NCBI RefSeq assembly: GCF_030848805.1
Contig: NC_092359.1
Span: 62,001 to 126,000 of the forward strand
From: Temnothorax longispinosus
Lineage: Eukaryota; Arthropoda; Insecta; Hymenoptera; Formicidae
Length of the DNA: 64,000 bases
Direction: 5' to 3'
Under the pieces are notes generated by a model. It made no database searches and was not told where the DNA came from. It saw only the letters and a list, made by a program, of their open reading frames with translations. Below are positions 26,848 to 38,569 of this stretch, in pieces; position 1 is the stretch's first letter; each line of letters starts with the position of its first letter. The translations under genes and the position numbers were made by a program.

Positions 26848-29745
26848 TCAGGAACATTTTGTCAAGCATGCAATAAAAAATCCAACGGAATCACTTTCAG
26901 GACCAAATCTACATACTTTTTTTGCATTCTCATTCGTTAAACCATCTATGATGTATCCTTGAGTGCCATATTTGTCTGTTTTTATTTGATCTTTAACAGA
27001 TTCTAATTTCAACTTTGGAAATTGCTTCAATGCCCAAGCGATAATTCCTTCGTTTTCTGCTATTGTGACGGTACATGTACTATAAACCAATATCCCTTTT
27101 GGTTTCAAAAGACGAACAGCCTATATAATAGTATTTAATATATAATAATACTTATTTCTTGAAGCTTCAAGTCGCAGGCAGGTGTATATTTGTATGACAA
27201 GTACGTTTGTCCACTTACGGCAGAAAAGAGACTTCGCTGCAAGGGAACGTAAGAATGAAGTTGTGCCGACGTGATTGTATTGTACAATTGCGGTCTTTGA
27301 CCTAACGCGCTGCATGGAGTATCTAAGAGGATACGATCGAAATTATTTTCTTCGAACGGAGGTCCGTCGGTATGGGCTAAACTGCGCTCTCGTTCGATGA
27401 CAGGCATGACAGCCTTCGTAGCATCGTAACAAAATATTTTGATGTTTTTGTCATTACACTTTTCCTTAAATCGCATCACTTTACCTGGATTTTTCTCTAG
27501 AGCTATTATTGTACCCTGGAAATTATAACAGAAACAATAATTAAAATTAACGACGTATCTATACTCTTTCTACATACACATTCTCTCTCTCGTCATCGTT
27601 CTGCGGGAAATGAGTTCACATGCGCTTGTTTCTTTTAAGCAGAAAAGCAGAAATTTCAGCAAAAAAAGTTGAGTGTACGACAGTTTGGAAAAATAGTTAT
27701 AAAAGACACGTTATATTATGCATTGTTACGTGCTGTATAATAAACTTTTCCTTTGTTTCCTCTTTAAACATTTACCTGTCCCTTCATAAGCAGGGAAATA
27801 TGTGTGGTTTTGTTACCAGGTGCAGCACACATGTCCAAGATTGTTTCACCTGGTTGGGGATTTAAAACTAGGCTACACACGATAGACGGCAAATTTTGTA
27901 ACAGGGCATGCGGTCTCAAAGATTCGTTATTTAAATTCAATTGCGGAACTTGTGAGATCACATCAGTCATAATTATTGCAACACCACTGAAAGACAATTG
28001 AAAATGTAAGAGATTTGTTAACAAATAAAATAATCACGTATCAAAGTTTCAACACAATGAGATATATCTATCTATAATTTCCCTGGTGAAAAAATGTCTC
28101 AGAATTTTTCACATTATTGATCAGAATTTTTTAGATTTTTTAATAATTGGAACGATTTCGAACATTTTTTTTTAGAAAAACTCAGACAAAATAATAGTAA
28201 AATATCAGATTTTTCCCGCCAATCTTTGTAAAAATCGGAATAAATATGAGAAAGTCTTATCAGAACGTTTCACACATACGGATACAAAAAAATATTTCGA
28301 AAATCCTCATCTGATTATTATTTCTGAAAGTATCTGAAAGAGAAATTTTAAATCTATATTTTTTCAAAAATTTTCACAAGTCTCACGTTTTATAAAATTT
28401 CTGAGAAAATGTGAGAAATTTTTTCACCAGGGTTAGGTGTGAGAATCCTCCAACAATTATAATTATATAGTTAAGTAAGCCAGTCACGCCCAATCTCGTG
28501 CGCATTGGAAATTATTTCGTACCATGGATTTCTCGTTGGTTTGCAAAATAATTCTTTCCTTGTTTGTCGAAGAATGCCATTGCCTAAATATACTTTATTG
28601 CTATTTGCATATGGTTTAATCAAACCTTTCTTACATTGACCAGTAACATCAGCGAATACACTGACTTTGGTATTAATAGTTAAACCTATAATTTAGTTTA
28701 ACAAATTTAATTACAAGATATAAGATATAAGATCTCTTGCGAATACGTATTGTAAAAAAGAATTCTATGTGCAAAGATGTTACCATTTGGCATTCCGATA
28801 ACACCAGGAGCATAAACGTGAGATCCTCTTAGCACAGCTGCACCGCATATAGCGTCAACGATAATTTCACCTGGACATCTCTTTAAATCAAGAGACACCG
28901 ATGAATCCCAACTGTCGACTGCAACTATTCCATTCGGAAGATCCGGCAAAAAGTGGATAGATGGATCCGGTTTGTCATCCTAACGTAATAAATCGCACAT
29001 GTAAAATTCTGTGCTTGTATATATGTACAAAGGTACGCAAGCTACATATCTAAAAAACGTTAGCAGGAACGTTAAAAGTATATCCAGAACAGAAAGAACA
29101 TTTTTCTCTTGGAATTACAAAAGTTAAAGAATAATAATATATATCGGACATGTTAATTGAGATATACGCGTCTTGGAATGTATATAGATATATACAATAG
29201 CGATTTAACATTTAAGTACAAAAATATAATTTGACTGGAAAACAAGTGATGTGTCACTGCTTCTTATTATAGCGAGAGGATATTTGGACGAGAGTATTGG
29301 ACGTATTAAAATATCCTATAATTATCAGTAAAGAAAATTTTGTCTCGTTGTGTCGACGTACCTGCTTCAATGCCTTGTATAAACTGTTCAGATCGTTTGT
29401 ATAATAATCTGTAAAACGATCTAATCTGTAAACGCTCTTCTTAGGTGTTGTACACATCCATTTGCAAAGAGCATCGATCTTTTCCTACAATTTTTTTTCC
29501 CTTTCTCAATAGAAAACATTTGCGTGTGCATGTGTACTATGTGTATGGGTCATAAGATAGCAGCAAGTGAAACGTCTATTATGAAACGTCTATTAATCTA
29601 TTGAGAATACCTCAATTTCAGATTGTTGTAAGTATTCACCGTTAATTATCGCTTTTCTCAAGTCTGCTATCAATTCATCACGTATTCCAGATTTATATTT
29701 AAAGGGCGTTTCTGGCAAACCGTGTAATAACGCCTGTGATGACAT
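26848..29745 (-). CDS. NSUN6: NSUN6-type tRNA (cytosine-5) methyltransferase with PUA domain
   Basis: Seven exons: 29745-29611, 29484-29362, 28979-28784, 28685-28523, 27986-27776, 27515-27219, 27120-26848 (TGA). They total 1398 nt, 465 aa, against 469 aa in human. The PUA domain (about 95-200) includes VLRGSHVYAPGVIG and VYLGNGI. The Rossmann methyltransferase has the SAM motif LDMCAAPGNKTTH, motif IV DTPCS (Cys near 344) and motif VI VYSTCT (catalytic Cys near 391). NSUN6 methylates C72 of tRNA-Cys/Thr acceptor ends and a CTCCA motif in some mRNAs. The fourth intron (27987-28522) hosts a palindromic element at 28081-28432. The start ATG is the first in frame after a stop. Confidence 0.95.
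28081..28432. mobile_element. CCCTGGTGAAAAAAT-ended palindromic element in an NSUN6 intron
   Basis: 352 bp. The left end CCCTGGTGAAAAAATGTCTC has its inverted partner ATTTTTTCACCAGGG at 28418-28432. Extra AT-rich inverted segments lie inside (TCTCAGAATTTTT against AAATTTCTGAGA). No ORF. A different end sequence from the CAGGGTG group. Confidence 0.85.
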
Positions 29746-30083
29746 TATCTCCTCATCTATACTTTGTTCTATTTATTTAATTTATTTATTATCCACAAAA
29801 TCTTGGTGCAAATCGCTTTTCAATCGTTGCATCCAGCAGTGGTTGAGCGCCCGATCGTCTGGACCTGGACAACATCGTCGATACAATTTATTAGCTTTAG
29901 CCTAGTACAGTACTCATTGTCAACACGCGAAATTCTGAATATCATCAGCATATGTTTTTTTCAAAATTTCTCTACCACATATAGGAATATCTTTAAATGA
30001 ACTAGGAATTTTCTATTTAACTGTTTGGCAGATGTGAAGGACTTGAAGGATAATAATTGATTGTATGTATGTATGTACACACA

Positions 30084-30132
<49 letters not shown>

Positions 30133-30288
30133 CATATCTCGCATAAGAATTTCTCTGTTGTCATAAAAGCTCTACTCACTTGCCAAATATCTACACATTG
30201 CAGCTATTAAATACAGATATTTTGGCATAAATCGATTAGGACACAAAGAACTATCAGTCCTTAATTAATGTTATAAGATTCATGGAAC
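29746..30288. other. Divergent spacer between NSUN6 and the RACGAP1-like gene
   Basis: 543 bp between two divergent start codons, so it should contain both promoters. A long (TA)n tract (30082-30131) lies in the middle. No conserved ORF or recognisable promoter element beyond this. Confidence 0.5.
30082..30131. repeat. (TA)n microsatellite
   Basis: About 50 bp of near-pure TA in the shared promoter spacer. Confidence 0.95.
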
Positions 30289-31691
30289 ATGACATCATCC
30301 TTCATGAGTAACGAATTAAATAAAGGTCTGTATAATCCAAACTCTCTTCATTTTCACAAATCTATCACATGGTCCAAATGACGACACATATGGGATGGTC
30401 ATTTAAATAAAAGAAAATATCTTTGATACGATTATTATCAAAGGCATATAATTAAATTTATCCAGACAAGTACCTACACGTTGTAATCTACTTTCTGATA
30501 CAGGTTTGACTAATGTGCCACAAATAAAATGTCTACCTTTGCAAGAATATCGACAACTTCGTTTAGATTTAGATCAAAGTCGCCGAGAAACTGCGAGTCT
30601 TCGTCAAAAGTTGTGTCATGCCAGAAGAAATTTAGAGGAGGAAAAACGTAAACGTCGAGTGATCGAGCATCATAAAAACATATTGGTACATTACGTTCCT
30701 TTTTCATGTATATAGAGAAATGCGAAAGAAAAATGTTTTAAGAAAATATAAATGAATTAAAACGTTTGTCTTTTCAACTTGGTTTTGTATCAATAAGTGT
30801 GTTTACGTTTGAAAGGAAACCCAACGTAATATGGCTAGAGAGGTGTTGTTCCACGATGAAGAAGCAAACTTGAACGAAGATATCAAGGAAAAGCTACAAT
30901 TTCTTAACAAACCCGAAATCGACGTTAAATATAATAATCCAAACGTCCAAGATAAACGGGGTGATAGACAGTAGGTATCAAATTCAGCGTAAAGTTGTAA
31001 GTAGGAAGTAATAATACGTCTCGATACGTGATCGACTTTTGTATTGTAGTTTGACTAGAATAGTGGAAACAGATTCTACAGGCTCGATATTAAGTGACTT
31101 GAATTGTTTGTCCAAATCGGAAGATGATTTGGATACCGATATCATTGTAAAGGCTCAAAGGGAGAAAAAATGGAAAGAATATAAACCTAATGGTGAATGT
31201 TGCACGATGAATAAACAGGGAAGCACGTTAGATAAACGTGCAAACGTTAAACTCCACCAAGTTGCCAAGACTACGAAAGAATATATTGATTCCAAACTGT
31301 CGAATGCTGAAGCGTCTTCTGCGAATCATAGCTTTATGTCAAAGATAGTTATTAAACCGGAAACGTGTACTCCATGTGGTAAAAGGTAATACACGCATGT
31401 ACAACAAAGATATAATTCAGAGAAAGATCATATCGTAACCAAGTTATATATCATATTCTCCTTACGTTTGCGACGTCAGAATCAGGTTTGGAAAGATAGC
31501 ACTCAAGTGTAGAGCGTGCCCGGCTACGTGTCACCCTGAATGCAGGATTCAAATTATTTCGGTTCCATGCGGGTGCGGTAAATCTCAGGCAAAGGTATTC
31601 GACGGGATCTGTAAGTACCGCCATGTGTACGTATATATGCAACTTTTTACATACGTGTCACAACAGTCTTTCAGGTAAAGGCACAAAGTAA
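30289..31691 (+). CDS. RACGAP1 (MgcRacGAP/tumbleweed)-like protein lacking the RhoGAP domain
   Basis: Six exons: 30289-30325, 30504-30685, 30816-30970, 31050-31385, 31480-31610, 31675-31691 (TAA). They total 858 nt, 285 aa. A coiled coil (about 20-100: RQLRLDLDQSRRETASLRQK, VIEHHKNIL, NEDIKEKLQFLN) matches the centralspindlin region of RACGAP1. A C1 zinc domain (about 222-275) follows: HSFMSKIVIKPETCTPCGKR, FGKIALKCRAC, CHPEC. In RACGAP1 the C1 domain is followed by about 200 residues of RhoGAP; here the frame ends within 30 residues and no GAP-like sequence occurs before Arf1. An alternative last splice (AAG|gtattc at 31593) also stops quickly, after ...SKDGAWKFAA. The exons are open, so it could be an expressed partial paralogue acting through MKLP1 binding and the C1 domain, or a decaying duplicate. 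Confidence 0.78.
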
Positions 31692-32177
31692 AGACGGCGC
31701 TTGGAAGTTTGCTGCTTAACGGTGGACTAGTGTGGAAATATAAAAAGCAGGATACCGCGGTGAAATTTAATTAAATCTTTATTAAAAATTAAATTAAATG
31801 AAATTTGTCATTTTGTAAACACATGGTTATTGTAGGATATCTAACCTAACCTAACTTGAAATATGCTATTACGTTGGAGATATTAAATAAATTTGTGGCA
31901 TTCGTACATGGTCGTTGCTTTCTCTACTCGCGTTACACACGGCATTACTAGTTTAACTGAGAAATAACTTTGTACATACAAAACTTTACTCCACGTAGCT
32001 CGCGCTATTACACCTTAGAACATATATAACTGAAAGAAAAGCCACTTGTGGCCGTGGTGGGCACTTGAAGCCTTGAAGCATCGAGCATCGAGCTCTGGGA
32101 CTCGATTCTCTAAACGCGTCGCGCGTCGCGTCGTCTGTCGTTAACCAATCAAAACATTCCATTTTATTACATTACTT

Positions 32178-32482
32178 GGGGCCGGTATCACAGTCTCCTG
32201 CAGTCTCCGATTAACGTCATCTTCCGCGTAAACCCACTCTTCTGCTAAGACTCCATAGACGCGGAAACGCCGTGCGGTAGAGTGCGTTGACCAATCAGAA
32301 GGCTGCCGCAAGTCGCCTGCGGCAAAATCAAAATTTGTGATTGGTCAACGCACTCTGCCGCATGGCGTTTCCGCGTCTATGGAGTCTTAGCATTCGTCTC
32401 TTTCTAGGGGGACAGTTGGAAAGAAATGCAGAGTGAGTTCGCGGAGGAGGATCACGTTAATCGGAGACTGTGATAGCGGCCC
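32178..32482. mobile_element. Fold-back element (GGGCCGGTATCACAGTCTCC ends) with a second fold-back inserted
   Basis: The outer arms 32178-32243 and 32392-32482 are inverted copies (CCGATTAACG / CGTTAATCGG; TATCACAGTCTCC / GGAGACTGTGATA). At its centre lies a complete second palindrome, 32244-32391 (GCTAAGACTCCATAGACGCG ... CGCGTCTATGGAGTCTTAGC) that itself contains GACCAATCA / TGATTGGTC. This is a nested insertion or a two-layer palindrome. Confidence 0.88.
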
Positions 32483-32512
32483 TTGAGACGGGACACGTAC
32501 AGTGGGAACGCA

Positions 32513-32669
32513 GCCTTATGGCTTCTGCACACAGGACGCGGAAACGCTTGCCGCGCGGTAGCCAATCAACTTTTGGTTCTTACGGAAAAACAACACGTTG
32601 ATTGGCTACGGCGTCGCTTCTTGCCGCGCGGCAAGCGTTTCCGCGTCCTGTGTGCAGAAGCCATAAGGG
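32513..32669. mobile_element. Fold-back element, CCTTATGGCTTCTGCACACA ends
   Basis: 157 bp. The arms of about 57 and 70 bp are nearly perfect inverted repeats (GGACGCGGAAACGCTTGCCG ... CGGCAAGCGTTTCCGCGTCC) with GCCAATCAAC / GTTGATTGGC next to a loop of about 27 bp. Confidence 0.9.
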
Positions 32670-32675
32670 TCCAGA

Positions 32676-32812
32676 CACACACTTCTGCACAACGCATAAT
32701 CCGTAAGCATAAAAAAATTGCGTGGTCCATACACATGTGCATAAGGAAATAGACCACGCAGTTTTCTTATGCTTACGTATTATGCGTTGTGCAGAATGTG
32801 CAGAAGTGTGTG
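32676..32812. mobile_element. Fold-back element, CACACTTCTGCACAACGCAT ends
   Basis: 137 bp palindrome with arms CACACTTCTGCACAACGCAT / ATGCGTTGTGCAG...AGTGTGTG and inner GCGTGGTC / GACCACGC. It follows the previous element within 10 bp. Confidence 0.9.
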
Positions 32813-32856
32813 CTCCCCGCTTAAATCGAGCCGTGTAAACGTAGTCATTTTATCCT

Positions 32857-32991
32857 TAGGTCTGTTCGTTTTCGCTGCACTTCTGAACTAGTGCAACATA
32901 ATGCAATAAGTTAGAATGAAACAAATATATTTTCTTTCATTCCAACTTATTGCTTATTAGTTGAGAAGTGCAACGGAAACGAACAAGCCTA
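32857..32991. mobile_element. Fold-back element, TAGGTCTGTTCGTTTTCGCT ends
   Basis: 135 bp palindrome. The arms TAGG(T)CTGTTCGTTTTCG and CGGAAACGAACAAGCCTA are inverted, with TTAGAATGAAA / TTTCATTCCAA near the loop. It resembles the arms at 50744-50800 and 51406-51450. Confidence 0.85.
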
Positions 32992-32995
32992 TTAT

Positions 32996-33125
32996 GGCCT
33001 AGTTTACACCGATCACTTGATACGCGTATTAAATAGTAAATAACTAGTAAATAAGTCTGATTATTGGCTGATCAGTTCAAATATACTATTTGATACGCGT
33101 ATCAAGAGATCGGTGTAAACTAGGC
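32996..33125. mobile_element. Fold-back element, GGCCTAGTTTACACCGATCA ends
   Basis: 130 bp. Near-perfect arms GGCCTAGTTTACACCGATC / GATCGGTGTAAACTAGGCC with GATACGCGTAT on both sides. A partial repeat of an arm (TTATTTACTATTTAATACGC) follows at 33131-33188, a truncated second copy. Confidence 0.9.
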
Positions 33126-33186
33126 CAATGGTTATTTACTATTTAATACGCGTATCAAGTCACACATCTCAAGTGATCTCGATGTA

Positions 33187-33276
33187 AACTCTGCTCTAAG
33201 AGAAAAGCTGCAAGCTTATTGGCTAAAACTGTGCGATAGCCACGCACGTTGCAGCCTTTCTGTTAGATCAGAGTTT
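33187..33276. mobile_element. Fold-back element related to 43009-43164
   Basis: Arms AAACTCTGCTCTAAGAGAAA / TTTCTGTTAGATCAGAGTTT flank a core (TTATTGGCTAAAACTGTGCG) that also occurs, inverted, in the 43.0-43.2 kb element. Two diverged copies of one family, 10 kb apart. Confidence 0.85.
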
Positions 33277-33443
33277 GCGCATACGGGCTATGAATACCGG
33301 CCTTAAAGCGCGGCGCCTAAAGCGCCATCTCGCACTTGGCAGGATAGTCGCGCTGTTAATTTCCATCGTCACGTGACTCGTGTCGGGCCAATCGTGGCGG
33401 CTCGGTGACCCTATACGTGGCATAAGGTACGAATCTTTTCCAC

Positions 33444-33530
33444 GTCCGCCATTTTGACATACGGTACTTTTCGAGAGTGTTGGTTTTATGTTTTATCGTT
33501 TCTCGTGAAAATAATCTTTTTTACTGAAAC
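33444..33530 (+). promoter_or_regulatory. Probable Arf1 promoter/first non-coding exon
   Basis: A GCCGCCATTTTG-type motif followed within about 75 bp by a consensus donor (GAAAC|gtaagt). The acceptor would be near 34751 (TGTTCAG|GTCCTGAC), 24 bp before the Arf1 ATG. Inferred from splice consensus only. Confidence 0.45.
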
Positions 33531-34774
33531 GTAAGTAACGCAAGTATCGTACGTGTGCAACGTGGCGTCAAGAGAGAACTCGATAGTAAGAGCAAGTCTC
33601 TGGGTGATGGATCTTTGAGCGGAGAACCTTTGAAAACGATTCGCTGGGCTGGGGAGTAGGTCGAAGGTGACAGGCAGTCAGGCAGTCAGGCAACCCGGGT
33701 GTACTTACGCAGTGGCTTGTGGCTTGTGGCTTCGCAAACCGCACGATACCCTCCACTTCGCTCGACGCTCGCGCGGTATCTCGCGCTCTACTGGCCTTTT
33801 AAATAGAATACCAACGTCCTTTAAAGCCGCATATAGCTCATCGGCACACGCGGCATTCGGCATTCGGCAAAGCAGTCTAGCGATCCCCGACGGTACGCTA
33901 GTCCGATAATCCATAGCAATTTTGTTGAGATGATGATAATCGAAATCGATAGAGAGCGGTGAGCGTCTCGTGCGTGCGTGCGTGCGTGCGTGCGTGCATG
34001 CATGAGGAAGATATCGAACGTACGATTCCCGCCATGTCGAGATTCATTGTCGATCCTCCGGTGTCTCGCGGCTGCCTTTTTACACGATCAGGTTAGATCC
34101 TTCCTCCTAGCGAGCCTCTTGTACCTCGGCGGACGCTGCACGATCAGGATTGTGCGTATCGTATGTGTTGTGCTCGCGAGGAAACGCCACCGTGGACACG
34201 CGCGGCCACGCGACGGCAGACCGATCATCGGAGACCGTGATCCGCGATCCGTAATGCCGCTTTTTCCTCTATCATTCACGATGTTGCCCCGTTAACGTCG
34301 CTCCCGCCTCGCGATTTTACGCTCAAGAGACAGAAGGAACGAGAGAATCGACATCTTTACACACACACACACACACACACGAGTGATATGTGATATATCT
34401 TGTCATGCTCTTTGTGCATTTAATATTGCATTTGTCCAAACATGTAAACCCAATTTTTCATTTCGTGCCAAGCTCGATTCTACAATTTAACATGTGCACA
34501 TACAGCTTTGTAGATCTATATTAATCTTAAAAATGTATAAACATATCCAGGTTTCAAATTATGAAATAAATATGGTATATACACTTATAGGAACCTTATA
34601 GTAATCTCTCGGTTGTCGCGTAGGACACGGTGTTTCTAAATGACAAAATCTGATATACATTTTATAAGAATATATTATATATTAACATTTTTTTTATTGT
34701 ATCACAATATAATGGATATGTATGTGTATATGTGTTTCGGCGTATGTTCAGGTCCTGACACACAAACACCAACC

Positions 34775-35961
34775 ATGGGGAATATGTTTGCAACGTTATT
34801 CAAAGGTCTCTTTGGCAAGAAGGAAATGAGGATTTTGATGGTGGGTCTTGATGCAGCGGGTAAAACCACAATTCTGTACAAATTAAAATTAGGGGAAATT
34901 GTTACTACAATTCCCACTATAGGTAAATACGCGTCTGTTTTTTTCTTTTTTACAAACACATGCAAACTTAAAGTAGTGCTGTCCAACATTGTTAACAATA
35001 ATATCTTCTAAGAAAAAGGAGGAGGCAATAACCGTAAATGTGGACACGCGCGTCAAGCCAATATCAACACGTACAAATCTTGGACAGCACTGATTTAATA
35101 AATATAATATTAAATATTAAATAATATTTCTTGTACATTTCTTTCGTATAAACAATTATATATATATATATATATGTATATATAATTGTATCAATTTATT
35201 CAAAGGTAATAAATAATTTAGTTTATTTTTGTATATTGTGCAACTTTTATACCAAACATTATAATAATTTATAAACATGTCAGAGATGGTAATATTACAC
35301 ATGTAAATGTAATTTTTAGGTTTCAATGTAGAAACGGTTGAGTATAAAAATATAAGTTTCACTGTATGGGATGTGGGCGGCCAAGATAAAATAAGACCTC
35401 TATGGCGGCATTATTTTCAGAATACACAAGTATGTACTACGTACTACGTATAACGTGTGTGTGTGTGTGTGCACCTTATTTTCTTTTTCAATATCTTTTA
35501 TTAGATCAAATCAAATGACGTGATTATTTCCGTTATTATATCGATTCTCCATCGATATTCCATTGTCTCATCTCTCCATGTTTAATTTTGCAGGGATTGA
35601 TATTCGTCGTTGATAGTAATGATAGGGAACGTATCGGTGAAGCACGCGAAGAGTTGATGAGAATGCTGGCGGAAGATGAACTCAGAGATGCGGTACTCCT
35701 CATATTTGCTAACAAGCAAGTAAGTAGAGTCCTCTGTGAACGTTGCATACGCGTGATTTAAACAAAGGACGATATTGAACGAGAGTAACATTTCAGGATC
35801 TGCCGAACGCAATGAACGCAGCAGAGATCACCGACAAATTGGGATTACATTCTCTGCGTAATCGCAATTGGTACATCCAGGCAACGTGTGCCACGAGTGG
35901 AGACGGACTTTACGAGGGCCTCGATTGGCTTTCCAATCAGCTGAAAAATGCCAACCGCTAA
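34775..35961 (+). CDS. Arf1: ADP-ribosylation factor 1 (class I Arf, Arf79F type)
   Basis: Four exons: 34775-34922, 35320-35429, 35594-35719, 35797-35961 (TAA). They total 549 nt, 182 aa, the length of insect Arf1. The protein is almost invariant: MGNMFATLFKGLFGKKEM with Gly2 for N-myristoylation, P-loop GLDAAGKT (24-31), switch II WDVGGQDK (66-73) and guanine-specificity NKQD (126-129). It ends QLKNANR. Arf1 recruits COPI, AP-1 and GGA coats and lipid enzymes to Golgi membranes. The first intron contains a small hAT-like MITE (34974-35092). The ATG is fixed by the myristoylation motif. Confidence 0.98.
34974..35092. mobile_element. Small MITE with TAGTGCTGTCCA/TGGACAGCACTG ends in Arf1 intron 1
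   Basis: 119 bp with 12-bp terminal inverted repeats of the CAGTGCTG type seen in hAT-related elements. No clear 8-bp target duplication, so the superfamily is tentative. Confidence 0.65.
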
Positions 35962-38038
35962 TTGGAAAACGTACTCTGTCAACATTCAGTTGCTATTACC
36001 ATCATACAAAAACAGCTGCACACCTCCTCCCCCTCTCTGCTACGAATGGGTAACATAAGAAACAAACGATACAAAACGTCGCAAGTTCTCCGATCTTGAG
36101 TGGAAAATGAAGGAGGAGCAGTATGAGTTATTCCTGGGAGTTGTCTCTGTATCAGTAGGTTTTTTTTCGAGGGGGGAGAGGAGCGAGGAAGCGGCCGCCA
36201 GGCACACACGATCGAACGGCCACATCGGACTATTGCCTTGCGCAACTTATTATTATAATTATTATTATTATATTAGCATTATATAGTTACACTTTTTACA
36301 CAGAGATGCCACAAGAATGTGGAAAACTTGGAAGTAATTATATTAAAGTACCTAACTCTGAAACATACGATACACATTGATTAATGAGTAATTTAAATGA
36401 TACCTCTTCAATGAGAAAATTTAACAAAACACACGCCCACACACACACACACATATACGAGAAAAGAAAAAAGATCAAGTACCCACCAGGTGTTGCCAGT
36501 TTTGAATGCGTTGGACATACCGCGTATCATAATGTAGCTGCATATTGTACATTACATTATATAAATATGATAAAAATGTGATCAATAGACGAGAGAATGT
36601 TGCTCTGTCCACTACATTTTCAAAACGTGCTCTCGCTTCGGCCCAGCGCGATTTACACGAAACTGCAAACGGTGATTGCAGCAGACGGTGCAATGACTTA
36701 TCGTTTCCTAGTTACAAAAGTTGCTTTCTATTTCTTTAAGTTCTCGGCGATAGAAAACTTGGGAAAACGGAAGCTATGGATACGTATCTCGCTAGCTGAT
36801 CGCGGCTGAGGGGTGGCATCTTCTTCTCACCTTCCGCCCGCGTTCAGTTTAAAACTTACAGTTATCCAAACATGTATGTCTTGCTAAAAAGGAGAAGCGA
36901 TTTATTTATTACACCTCAATAAGGTACATTAGAATATATCCTTGACATTCCGAAATTGTGCAGTGAACGTGATGATAACGTCAGAGACCCGAGAGAAAAA
37001 TTTCAAAAGGCTCCAACCTGTCAGCGAAAAGTCAGGCCTTAGTAGCTGATAACGTCGTAAACTTTTGCCATTGTGGCGTTATCCGCCAGTATTTTCGACC
37101 TTACATCGCGGTCGTTCTTCGATGTCCCAACGTTTTTCCTGTCTTTGAAATACATTGTTTTTACGATATACTCCTTCCCCTAATTTTTCATTAAATCGCC
37201 TTTTCGTCATATGCGAAACGTCGTATAATTATGTATGAATGTTTAAACACGTTGTGAAATATATTGTAATTGTGCTTTATATACGTAGTCTATACATTAT
37301 TCGCCATCGGGCACACGGTGTCTCTTTCAATCGTTAGTTGGATCGCGATTACGTCGTTACGTTCCTAATAAGCTTTAACACACATACACACGACTAGAAG
37401 TAACGGCAATAGATATTTTTACGATAAGCGATTCTTCATATCATCGATTACTCTCACACCCTAAAGACGTGTAGATGATGCGCGCGCGTGCGTGTGCATG
37501 GGCGTGTAACGTACATATACAATGCATACGCGCTCTACGCTCCTTACTATAATATACTTCGGCTGGATTGTCTATTTCAAATCAAGTTTTTTTTCTTTTT
37601 CAACACTCGTATAGTTTAATCATCAAAATATATCGCTCATCCTTCTACGTACATTACGTGTTGATTTTAACGTAATTTAAGTTGAGTCGCCTTAGCGTAC
37701 GTGCGTAACGTTGTCCGCATGTAAAAAATTGGACGTTTTGAAGCGAGAATCACACGTTCTCCGACGTTAAAACAAAAATAGAAATCTTAGTGGATAAAGC
37801 GAAGAACGTGCTTATTCATACATGCGTATCATATATTATAGCTAAAACGCGCGCTATTGCTAAAAATTAATTTAAAAATATATCGAAAGGATATATATTC
37901 TAACAAGGTCATTTTACGCTACGAGAAATGCTTACGTTCAATAATCTCTTTGTGTACCGTTCGATATACACTTATATAACGATTATTTCGTTGCATCGGC
38001 TTTTTTTATATTTATACGTACCCTCGATCCTTCGCACA

Positions 38039-38040
<2 letters not shown>

Positions 38041-38082
<42 letters not shown>
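38041..38082. repeat. (TA)n microsatellite
   Basis: About 42 bp of pure TA repeat in the Arf1-UAP1 spacer. Confidence 0.95.
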
Positions 38083-38088
<6 letters not shown>

Positions 38089-38408
38089 CATACCAGGCGC
38101 CCGCGCCGTTAATGCCTTCCACTCTTTCGACATTATGAATCGATCATGGTTCGGAACTGAATGGCTTGATTAATGCTCGACAAGTGCAGGATGAAAAATA
38201 AAACGCAATAGATTGAACAATATTGAGTTAATTAATACAAGTATATAATATATATATATTTTTTTTTATTTAAATATTTCCACCAATGGTCATAGCGAAT
38301 ATACAGTTTCGATTCACAAATTATAAAAGAAGCGCGAGCCTTCCATGCCTTTTATGCCGCGCGCATCTACACAGAAATATATGTATAAATAATAAACACA
38401 ATTTATTA

Positions 38409-38569
38409 TGGCTACGGTCCGATTCACAGCGTTGAAAACATCGCTCTATCTTCGTTTGATATATTCGATGTGCAACGAAAGATAGACAGTAGACAGAACG
38501 ATCCTTTTATAACAGCTTGTCAGCGTTGTGAGTTGTGTGAGCGTGATAGCGTGAATCGGACCGCAGCCT
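38409..38569. mobile_element. Palindromic element with GGCTACGGTCCGATTCAC ends
   Basis: 161 bp. The left arm GGCTACGGTCCGATTCAC pairs with GTGAATCGGACCGCAGCC, and an inner pair is CTATCTTTCG-like (38453 region against 38474-38486). No CCAAT core seen in this one. Confidence 0.8.

Larger units (their letters stand above)
31692..34774. other. Intergenic hub of nested fold-back elements and the Arf1 leader
   Basis: Begins with the 3' UTR of the RACGAP1-like gene. From 32178 to 33276 it is almost solid inverted-repeat DNA (at least seven palindromic elements, listed separately). From about 33.4 kb it becomes CpG-rich, with GTCCGCCATTTTGAC at 33444-33458 (YY1/Pho-like core) and a donor GAAAC|gtaagt with exon end at 33530. 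This fits the first non-coding exon of Arf1. Tandem CGTG (33969-33998) and (AC)n (34361-34380) follow within the presumed intron. ORFs at 33.6-34.3 kb are not protein-like. Confidence 0.6.
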
